Assembly (NCBI GenBank): GCA_955652455.1
Contig: CATPBU010000115.1
Span: forward strand, 1-7,488
Length of the DNA stretch: 7,488 bases
Reading direction: 5' to 3'
Source of the DNA: Candidatus Dormiibacterota bacterium
GTDB taxonomy: Bacteria > Chloroflexota > Dormibacteria > UBA8260
Below are positions 1 through 4,943 of the stretch, piece by piece. Numbering within the stretch: the first letter of the stretch is position 1; the number at the start of each line of letters is the position of its first letter. The notes below the pieces were generated by a model. It saw only the letters and a program-made list of their open reading frames with translations, did no database searches and was not told the origin of the DNA. Made by a program: the position numbers and the translations under genes.

Positions 1-653
1 GCGGCGGCAGCGAGCCGGAGCAGGTCGGCGGCCGTCGACGTGGTGGCGCTGTCCAGCCCGTCCGGGTCGGCGAAATGGGTTCGGCTCATGCCCAGCGCCG
101 CCGCGCGGCTGTTGAGCCGGGCGACGAAGGCGGCGACGCTGCCGTCGACCCAGCGCGCCGCGCTGAGCGCGAGGTTGTTCGCCGACGGGAGCATCAGTCC
201 GAGCAGCAGCTCGCGCTCGCTGAACTGCTCGCCCACTGTCACCGGCACAAATGAGCCGTTCTGGGCGACGATGCGCAGGTAGTCGTCGACGTCGACCTGG
301 GTCATGGTGATCACCGGCCCGAGCTCGCCGGGCTGCAGCGGGTGGGTCTCCAGGATCACCAGCGCGGTCATCGTCTTGGCCACCGATGCGATCGGCCGCA
401 CCGTGGCGGAGTCGGCGGTCGCAAGGTGCGTCGCGGCTGCACCGACCAGCGCGTCGACCGCCAGGCTGCCCTGTGGTGGGGAGGCCAACGACAGCGGCGT
501 TCCGGCCGCGGGCACCCAGGGCCTCGCCACCGTTGCTGTTGCAGTCAGGGACGGCGACGCAGCGACCAGGCGCGCCGTGCCCAGGGCCGCAACGGCGACC
601 ACGGCGACCACGGCGACCACGGCGGCGATGCGGAATAGATGGCGCACATACAC
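1..653 (-). CDS. D-alanyl-D-alanine carboxypeptidase (peptidase S11), C-terminus cut by window edge
   Basis: Low-molecular-weight penicillin-binding protein that would trim the terminal D-Ala of peptidoglycan stem peptides outside the membrane. About 217 residues are visible. Residues 1-8 are short and basic (Arg4, His5, Arg8). A hydrophobic Ala/Val run at about 9-24 follows and looks like a signal peptide or anchor. The SxxK catalytic motif is SVAK with Ser90 and Lys93, followed by TMTAL. The second motif SxN is SAN at 157-159, in the context LMLPSANN. The third motif (KTG) would lie beyond the edge. There is no in-frame ATG. The frame opens just after a TGA at 669-671, leaving GTG at 653 or GTG at 647; I chose 653. 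No convincing Shine-Dalgarno is visible. It is co-directional with and downstream of the HU gene, but a hairpin lies between them, so it is probably transcribed separately. Family assignment is firm; the exact subtype and start are not. Confidence 0.88.
   Translation of the reverse strand, partial: MYVRHLFRIAAVVAVVAVVAVAALGTARLVAASPSLTATATVARPWVPAAGTPLSLASPPQGSLAVDALVGAAATHLATADSATVRPIASVAKTMTALVILETHPLQPGELGPVITMTQVDVDDYLRIVAQNGSFVPVTVGEQFSERELLLGLMLPSANNLALSAARWVDGSVAAFVARLNSRAAALGMSRTHFADPDGLDSATTSTAADLLRLAAA
593..619. repeat. Three perfect 9-bp tandem repeats in the signal-peptide coding region
   Basis: The unit CGGCGACCA occurs three times in a row (593-601, 602-610, 611-619), followed by a partial fourth copy. 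On the minus strand it encodes a repeated Val-Val-Ala pattern (about residues 12-20), the hydrophobic core of the carboxypeptidase leader. A change in copy number would lengthen or shorten the hydrophobic core by three residues without a frameshift. Confidence 0.8.
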
Positions 654-702
654 GATCGTGCCGCACCGTCACCGTGCAGCGCAGTCGCAGCGCGGTTGCG
701 CC

Positions 703-734
703 GACAGGGACCCGGCGCGCTCCGGGTCCCCGTC
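703..734 (-). terminator. Strong hairpin downstream of the HU gene, probable terminator without U-tract
   Basis: GGGACCCGG (707-715) and CCGGGTCCC (722-730) form a perfect 9-bp stem around a 6-nt loop. After one A/C mismatch (706/731) the stem extends by three more pairs (703-705 with 732-734). It begins 15 nt after the HU stop codon and lies before the carboxypeptidase start. No T-run follows on either strand, as is common for terminators in GC-rich genomes. Being palindromic, it could act on either strand, but only minus-strand genes flank it here. The stem is certain; its role is inferred. Confidence 0.65.
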
Positions 735-749
735 AGCGCGCGACGAGCG

Positions 750-1064
750 TCAGCTCCGGCTGCTGCGCTTGCCGCCCTTCGCCTTGAGCGCGGTGCTCAG
801 CGTGGTGCTCGGCGCGAAACGCACCACGCGACGTGCCGCCACCTGGACCGCCTCACCGGTGCGTGGGTTGCGTCCCATCCGCGCTGCACGCTGCGCGGTC
901 CTGAACGACCCGAAACCGTGGATGCGCACCTCGTCGCCCTTCTCGAGCGCGCGCGACAGGGTGTCGAAAAACCAGCGCACCTCGTCGCGCGCGGCGCCCA
1001 TGGTGATCTCGGCGCGCTTCGCGAGCTGGTCGGCAAGAACGTCGCGGGTGACAACACTGGCCAT
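750..1064 (-). CDS. hup: HU-family histone-like DNA-binding protein
   Basis: A 104-residue nucleoid protein that binds and bends DNA as a dimer. The HU/IHF fold is clear. Helices span about 5-42. The conserved turn and first strand GFGSF are at 50-54. The beta-arm signature GRNPRTG is at 64-70, with Pro67 at the arm tip where HU proteins intercalate into the minor groove. The C-terminal helix ends near residue 94. About ten residues rich in Lys, Arg, Gly and Ser then form a short basic tail beyond the usual 90-residue core. Two adjacent ATGs exist at 1067 and 1064. GGAG at 1072-1075 is 4 nt from the first and 7 nt from the second, so I chose 1064. An upstream ATG at 1154 would add 30 residues unlike HU and would lie beyond the promoter, so it is rejected. 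The gene is monocistronic by appearance, with its own promoter and a downstream hairpin. Confidence 0.95.
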   Translation of the reverse strand: MASVVTRDVLADQLAKRAEITMGAARDEVRWFFDTLSRALEKGDEVRIHGFGSFRTAQRAARMGRNPRTGEAVQVAARRVVRFAPSTTLSTALKAKGGKRSSRS

Positions 1065-1071
1065 CATCTTT

Positions 1072-1075
1072 CTCC
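1072..1075 (-). promoter_or_regulatory. Shine-Dalgarno GGAG deciding the HU start
   Basis: On the minus strand GGAG is followed by AAAG and then two consecutive ATG codons. Spacing is 4 nt to the first and 7 nt to the second. The better spacing selects the second ATG (1064), giving a protein that begins Met-Ala-Ser. Confidence 0.7.
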
Positions 1076-1100
1076 AGGTGGGTCGACACGAACTCGCGGA

Positions 1101-1130
1101 ATTGTAAGGATCCGCAAGGGCTTTTGCCAA
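1101..1130 (-). promoter_or_regulatory. Sigma70-type promoter of the HU gene
   Basis: Reading the minus strand, TTGGCA (1130-1125, five of six bases of the -35 consensus) is separated by 18 bp from TACAAT (1106-1101, five of six of the -10 consensus). Transcription would begin near 1094, giving a leader of about 30 nt that includes the GGAG ribosome site. This is the best promoter match in the window and fits a highly expressed nucleoid protein. Confidence 0.7.
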
Positions 1131-1161
1131 CCGCACCAAAACGTGCCCTGGCAAGACGCTG

Positions 1162-1170
1162 TGTTACGGT
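1162..1170 (+). promoter_or_regulatory. Extended -10 promoter element driving the femAB-family gene
   Basis: TGT followed by TACGGT gives an extended -10 (TGn plus TAnnnT), with no good -35 at normal spacing. Transcription would start near 1177, which coincides with a GTG codon opening a short leader reading frame. It is divergent from the HU promoter, with about 30 bp between the HU -35 and this -10. The motif is short and unproven. Confidence 0.4.
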
Positions 1171-1176
1171 GACGCG

Positions 1177-1236
1177 GTGTTCCACACGCGCGCGCGGTCG
1201 CCTGTGCGCGAGGCGACCACCATGGTCGCCGCATGA
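1177..1236 (+). other. Possible 19-codon leader ORF translationally coupled to the femAB-family gene
   Basis: A frame opens at GTG 1177, six bases after the putative -10, so the transcript could be leaderless. It passes an internal ATG at 1222 and ends at TGA 1234-1236, overlapping the downstream ATG (1233) as ATGA. The only ribosome-site-like sequence nearby, GAGG (1210-1213), is 8 nt from the internal ATG but 19 nt from the femAB start. It therefore seems to serve the leader ORF, with femAB reached by termination-reinitiation. The peptide has no recognisable homology, and chance is a real alternative. Confidence 0.25.
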
Positions 1237-2273
1237 GGCCGGCAACAACGCGCGAGGTCGTTGCATGGGATGAGCTGGTCGCGGCCAACCCCGGCGGCGG
1301 ACAGTTCCTGCAGACCAGGGCATGGGGGGAGTTCAAACGACGGTGGGGATGGACGCCGACGTACTGGATGGCCGAGGTGAGCGGTCGCGACGTCGCCATC
1401 CTGTTCCTGCGCCGTAGCATTGCCGGCTTCGGCGACCTCTGGTACGCACCCAAAGGACCGGGAATTGCCGGCGCGGATGGCCTTGTCGAGGTCCTCGCCG
1501 ACCGCGGACCGCTGCGCGGCGCCTTCGTGGTCAAGGTCGAGCCTGAGGTCGAGGAATCCGCCGCCGACCCGCGCGCGTGGCAGGCGGCCGGCCTGTGCAA
1601 ATCGCCGACCGACGTACAGATGAGCCGTGCCACCATCGTCGTCGACCTCGATCGTGACGAGGATTCGCTGCTCGCATCCTTCAAGCCCAAGACGCGCTAC
1701 AACATCCGCCTGGCGGCGCGCCGCGGTGTCGAGGTCACCGCCGTGCCCATGACGACAGCCAACCTGGACATCATGTACTCGCTGATGGTGGCCACCCAGG
1801 ACCGCGCCGGGTTCGCGCTGCGCAGCGCACGGTATTTTCACCAGTACTGGGAGCTGCAGGCGGCCAGCGAGCAGGGTCAGCTGTTCTTCGCGTCGTGGCA
1901 GGGCGAGATCCACGCCGGCCTCTACGCCATCCATCTCGGCGACCGTGCCTGGTACAAGGACGGCGGTTCAACCAAGCAGCACAGCGACCTGATGTCCCCG
2001 CACCTGCTGCAGTGGGAGGTGATGCGCTGGCTGCGCCAACGCGGCGTGCACCGCTACGACCTGGTTGCTGTCCCGCCCTCTGCGCAGCTGACCGAGCGCC
2101 ATCCTCTCTACGGCATCTACCGTTTCAAGTCCGGGTTCAGCGACCGCATCATCGACTTCGTCGGCACCTGGGACCTACCGCTGCGGCCCCGCGCCTACGC
2201 GGCCTGGCAACGCCTCGGCGAAACCGCGACGCAACGCCTGCGGTGGCGGCTCCATCACGACCTCCTGTACTAA
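1233..2273 (+). CDS. FemAB-family aminoacyl-tRNA-dependent peptidoglycan bridge transferase
   Basis: A 346-residue enzyme of the FemX/FemA/FemB/MurM group, which transfer amino acids from aminoacyl-tRNA to the lysine or diamino acid of lipid II on the inner face of the membrane. It reads as two GNAT-like halves. Family hallmarks are FLQTRAWGEFK at 25-35, a basic stretch KPKTRYNIRLAARRGVEV at 151-168, the YKDGGS loop at 241-246, the helix LLQWEVMRWLRQRGVHRYDL at 258-277, and the near-C-terminal PLYGIYRFKSGFS at 291-303. I see no inserted coiled-coil arm of the type in S. aureus FemA, so it is more FemX-like. No other start codon lies in frame between the preceding TGA (1170-1172) and ATG 1233, so the start is well fixed. 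The amino acid it adds cannot be read from sequence. It is divergent from HU and convergent with yvcK. Confidence 0.9.
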   Translation: MRPATTREVVAWDELVAANPGGGQFLQTRAWGEFKRRWGWTPTYWMAEVSGRDVAILFLRRSIAGFGDLWYAPKGPGIAGADGLVEVLADRGPLRGAFVVKVEPEVEESAADPRAWQAAGLCKSPTDVQMSRATIVVDLDRDEDSLLASFKPKTRYNIRLAARRGVEVTAVPMTTANLDIMYSLMVATQDRAGFALRSARYFHQYWELQAASEQGQLFFASWQGEIHAGLYAIHLGDRAWYKDGGSTKQHSDLMSPHLLQWEVMRWLRQRGVHRYDLVAVPPSAQLTERHPLYGIYRFKSGFSDRIIDFVGTWDLPLRPRAYAAWQRLGETATQRLRWRLHHDLLY

Positions 2274-2326
2274 GGGAGGGCGAGTAGACAAAGGACTCGT
2301 CGTGCAAGGAACCCTCACAGCGGGGA

Positions 2327-2447
2327 GGGGGAGGGGTGCGTCATGCGTAGGGAGCATCCGCAGCAGCGAGGAGACCGACTCGGCGGAGCCGAGGGGCCCC
2401 GAAGCGCCCGCGAGGACAGCGACCGGAGCGTGATGCACCCCTCCCCC
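2327..2447 (+). other. Unidentified 121-nt structured element: candidate ncRNA, MITE-like repeat or bidirectional terminator
   Basis: Arms 2327-2346 and 2428-2447 pair over 20 consecutive positions. Two pairs are G.U in a plus-strand RNA (2340/2434 and 2344/2430) and would be A/C mismatches in a minus-strand RNA, so plus-strand transcription is favoured. Inside, TCCG (2357-2360) can continue the stem with CGGA (2424-2427) across a 10-nt bulge. CTCGGC (2379-2384) and GCCGAG (2388-2393) make a tight hairpin. GCGAGGA occurs twice (2366-2372 and 2410-2416). The element fills most of the gap between the convergent femAB and yvcK genes, so it could end both transcripts, although an 81-nt interior is unusual for a terminator and no T-run follows. 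A small non-autonomous element with 20-bp terminal inverted repeats is the other reading; I see no clear target-site duplication. The flanks 2274-2326 and 2448-2472 hold nothing I can name. Confidence 0.5.
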
Positions 2448-2472
2448 GGCTTGGCTTCAGCGGTCCTCAGCC

Positions 2473-3765
2473 CTACCTCCAGATCCGCTTCATGATCACC
2501 CGAGCCAGCTTCTCCGGATCATGGTGCGAAGACACCGCCGGCGACACCACGTCGGCGAGGATGTAGTGGACGGGCTTCTTCGACGCCTCGTCGCGGTCGA
2601 AGAGGATGCGCGACGTCCCCGCTGCCTGTGCTGACGCCGGCAGCGCCGGGGCCAGGTTGCTGTTGACGATCACGTAGTCGAAGAGGTTGCCGCCGACGTG
2701 GTCCTCGATGGCGGTGAGGTGCTCGCTGACCGTGTAGCCCATGGTCTCGCCCGGCTGGCTGGCCACGTTGCAGACGTAGACCTTCACCGCCGGGGTGGCG
2801 CGCAGCACCTCGACCATGCCGTCAACCAGGAGGTTGGGCAGGATCGACGTGTACAGCGAGCCCGGTCCGACGATGACCAGCTCCGCGTCGAGGATGGCCG
2901 CCTCGGCCTCAGGGTTGATCGGCGGGGCGTCGGGTTGGAGGAAGACGCGGTCGATTCGGTCGATCCCGTGCGGGACGCGCGACTCGCCGACGCGGACCTC
3001 GGTGCCGGAGGTCGCGCAGAGCACGACGTCCCGTAGGGTGCTGGGGACGATGGTGCCGCGCACCGCCAGGACCCGCCCCGACTCGCGCAGCGCATGCTCG
3101 AAGTCACCGGTGATCTCCGCCATGGCCATGATGAAAAGGTTGCCGAAGGAGTGGCCGCCGAGCGAGCCCTCACCGGTGAAGCGGTGCTGGAACAGCTGGG
3201 TCATCAGCGGCTCGGTCTCGGCCAGGGCGGTGAGGCACTGGCGGAAGTCCCCCGGTGGCAGTACCCGGTACTCGGCGCGGAGCCGGCCGCTTGATCCCCC
3301 GTCGTCGGCAACGGTGACGATGGCGACGATGTTGCCGGTGTACTTCTTGATCCCGCGGAGGAGGGTGCTGAGGCCGGTGCCGCCGCCGAGGGCGACCACC
3401 CGCGGGCCCTTGGCGAGCTGCCGGTGGGCGTAGAGGTGCTCGATCAGGTTGCGGCGCTCGCTGGTGTTGCCGCGCAGGAACGGGCCGAGCAGCGACTGGC
3501 CGAGCTTGTAGAAGCAGAGCAGGAGGATGGCGATGCCGAGGACGCCGAACAGACTGGCACGCACACCGCGAGGCAGGAACTGCAGGGTGATGGTCTGCAC
3601 CCAGGAGGGAAAGCGCACGTCACTGCTGTAGATGTCGCGGAGCACGTAGCCGACGGCGAGGCTGATCATCACGATGCTGGCGAAGAGCAGCAGCAGCCAG
3701 CGCTTGATGTGGAGCCCCGGGATGAACCAGCGCATCAACGAGGGGCTCGGGCGGAACACCTTCAT
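2473..3765 (-). CDS. yvcK: YvcK/CofD-like gluconeogenesis factor with N-terminal membrane anchor
   Basis: A 430-residue member of the YvcK family. In Bacillus, Listeria and mycobacteria these proteins are needed for growth and normal wall synthesis on gluconeogenic carbon, and they bind UDP-sugars. The catalytic role is unsettled despite similarity to the phospholactate transferase CofD. Hydrophobic helices lie at about 23-42 and 71-89, joined by about 28 residues, so the C-terminal domain is held at the membrane. That domain begins near 120 and carries the family motifs GGGTGLS (127-133), VADDGGSSGRLR (152-163), PPGDFRQC (170-177), GHSFGNL (204-210), GPGSLYTSILPNL (300-312) and CNVASQPGET (332-341). 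The soluble YvcK of Bacillus is roughly 320 residues; the excess is the anchor. ATG 3765 is used. Met11 (3735), just before RWFIPGL, is a plausible alternative, and neither has a clear ribosome site. It lies 47 nt downstream of glpX on the same strand, and the rapZ and whiA partners seen in Firmicutes are absent here. Confidence 0.93.
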   Translation of the reverse strand: MKVFRPSPSLMRWFIPGLHIKRWLLLLFASIVMISLAVGYVLRDIYSSDVRFPSWVQTITLQFLPRGVRASLFGVLGIAILLLCFYKLGQSLLGPFLRGNTSERRNLIEHLYAHRQLAKGPRVVALGGGTGLSTLLRGIKKYTGNIVAIVTVADDGGSSGRLRAEYRVLPPGDFRQCLTALAETEPLMTQLFQHRFTGEGSLGGHSFGNLFIMAMAEITGDFEHALRESGRVLAVRGTIVPSTLRDVVLCATSGTEVRVGESRVPHGIDRIDRVFLQPDAPPINPEAEAAILDAELVIVGPGSLYTSILPNLLVDGMVEVLRATPAVKVYVCNVASQPGETMGYTVSEHLTAIEDHVGGNLFDYVIVNSNLAPALPASAQAAGTSRILFDRDEASKKPVHYILADVVSPAVSSHHDPEKLARVIMKRIWR

Positions 3766-3812
3766 GGTTGGCGCGATTGTCCCACGGCGGCCGGCAACCC
3801 GCGCCCGCGTCG

Positions 3813-4886
3813 TCAGCCGGGCTGGAGACGCTCGGCCTGGTTGGCTTTGGCCGTGATCATCGCCTCGGTCCCGTCGGCCTCGGCCTCCTCGCGGCGCATG
3901 CGCAGCTTGGCGAGGCTGTGCTCGGCATCGATGTACCTGATCGTCCCCGAGTAGCTGCGCATCACCAGGCTCTGGGTGTGCGCGCGGTTCTCGCCGAGGA
4001 AGCGCACGCCCTCGAGGAGCTCGCCCCCGGTGATCCCGGTGGCGGCGAAGAAGACGTTGTCACCGGCAACCAGGTCGTTGAGCTCGAGGACGCGATCGGC
4101 GCTTTTGCCCTCGGCGTCGAGCAGGGCCTGGTCACCTGGGCGCAACCAGAGCCGTCCCTGCATGGACCCGCCGACGCACTTGATGGCGCAGGCGGCGAGC
4201 ACGGCCTCGGGTGCGCCACCGATGCCCATCAGGACATCGATGCCGGTGCGGTGTTCCATCGCGGCCATCACCCCGGCTGCGACGTCGCCGTCCATGATCA
4301 GCTTGACGCGAGCGCCCGCGGAGCGGATCTCCTCGAGCAGGTCTTCGTGGCGGTCGCGATCGAGAACGACGACGGTGAGGTCCTCGATGCTTCGGTCCTC
4401 GGCCCTGGCGATGCGGCGCAGGTTGTTCTTGACGGTGTCGGTGATGTCGATCACCTTCGCCGCTTTGGGGCCGACGATCAGCTTCTCCATGTAGGGAATG
4501 TGGGTGTAGAACATCGAGCCGCGCTCGGCCAGCGAGACGGTGGCGATGCCGCCAGGCAGTCCGCGGGCCACCAGGCGAGTGCCGTCGATGGGGTCGACGG
4601 CGACGTCCACCCGCGGAGCGTTGCCGTTGCCGACCTGCTCGCCGATGTACAGCATCGGCGCCTCGTCCTTCTCTCCCTCGCCGATGACCACGACGCCATC
4701 CATGTCGACGAAGTTGAGGCTGCGTCGCATCGAGTCGACGGCGGCGCCGTCGGCGTCGTTCTTGCGGTTGCGGCCCATGTATGGGGCCGCAGCCATGGCC
4801 GCGCCTTCGGTGACCCGTACCAGCTCCAGCGCGATGTTGCGGTCGATCGGGGTACCGAGGTCCCGAGAAGTGGGTATGCGAGCCAT
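3813..4886 (-). CDS. glpX: Class II fructose-1,6-bisphosphatase (GlpX)
   Basis: A cytosolic metal-dependent phosphatase converting fructose-1,6-bisphosphate to fructose-6-phosphate, the committed step of gluconeogenesis. In lineages with a Calvin cycle, relatives also use sedoheptulose bisphosphate. It has 357 residues, slightly longer than typical GlpX proteins. Seen in order are IGEGEKDEAPML (68-79), the lithium-sensitive phosphatase metal motif DPIDGT (98-103) followed by RLVARGLPGG, IMDGDVAAG (197-205) and GIGGAPE (221-227). The extra length is a charged C-terminal tail after about 325. ATG 4886 matches the usual family N-terminus (short lead, then DRNIALELVRVTEGAA). The same frame stays open upstream to 5498, but that part is antisense to the next gene. 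It starts a probable glpX-yvcK operon and is divergent from the PRC/MgtE_N/CBS gene, with 57 bp between them. Confidence 0.95.
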   Translation of the reverse strand: MARIPTSRDLGTPIDRNIALELVRVTEGAAMAAAPYMGRNRKNDADGAAVDSMRRSLNFVDMDGVVVIGEGEKDEAPMLYIGEQVGNGNAPRVDVAVDPIDGTRLVARGLPGGIATVSLAERGSMFYTHIPYMEKLIVGPKAAKVIDITDTVKNNLRRIARAEDRSIEDLTVVVLDRDRHEDLLEEIRSAGARVKLIMDGDVAAGVMAAMEHRTGIDVLMGIGGAPEAVLAACAIKCVGGSMQGRLWLRPGDQALLDAEGKSADRVLELNDLVAGDNVFFAATGITGGELLEGVRFLGENRAHTQSLVMRSYSGTIRYIDAEHSLAKLRMRREEAEADGTEAMITAKANQAERLQPG

Positions 4887-4895
4887 GGGGCGCCG

Positions 4896-4924
4896 ATCAT
4901 ACCTGCCCCGGGAACACCGCTCAG
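4896..4924 (-). promoter_or_regulatory. Promoter-like element immediately upstream of glpX
   Basis: On the minus strand TATGAT (4901-4896, five of six of the -10 consensus) is preceded at 17 bp by CTGAGC (4924-4919, a weak -35). Only nine bases separate TATGAT from the glpX ATG at 4886, so the mRNA would be leaderless or have a very short leader. This agrees with the absence of a well-spaced Shine-Dalgarno. The -10 is convincing and the -35 is not. Confidence 0.5.
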
Positions 4925-4943
4925 GTGGCACCATCACCCGGCT

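Noticed and set aside
663..677. Repeat CACCGT-CACCGT near the carboxypeptidase start as an operator
   Set aside because: Very short and low in complexity for this base composition, with no promoter nearby to give it meaning.
304..1172. Overlapping plus-strand frames across the carboxypeptidase and HU genes
   Set aside because: They are Arg/Ala-rich shadows. Clear SxxK, SxN and HU motifs are on the minus strand.
1164..1934. Minus-strand frames opposite the femAB-family gene
   Set aside because: No domain, atypical composition, and the plus strand carries conserved FemAB motifs.
2281..2299. Small hairpin CGAGT/ACTCG just after the femAB stop as a terminator
   Set aside because: Only five pairs with a 9-nt loop and no T-run. 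The 121-nt element downstream is a much stronger structure.
3768..4943. Plus-strand open frame extending the PRC/MgtE_N/CBS gene upstream by almost 400 codons
   Set aside because: It is antisense to the well-supported glpX gene, has low-complexity Ala/Asp/His-rich composition and shows no domain. It arises from GC-rich codon bias, and the real protein begins at GTG 4944.
4887..4943. Mg2+ riboswitch or leader upstream of the MgtE-like gene
   Set aside because: Only 57 bp separate the divergent genes, too short for known Mg2+ riboswitches such as the M-box, and no matching stem pattern is visible.
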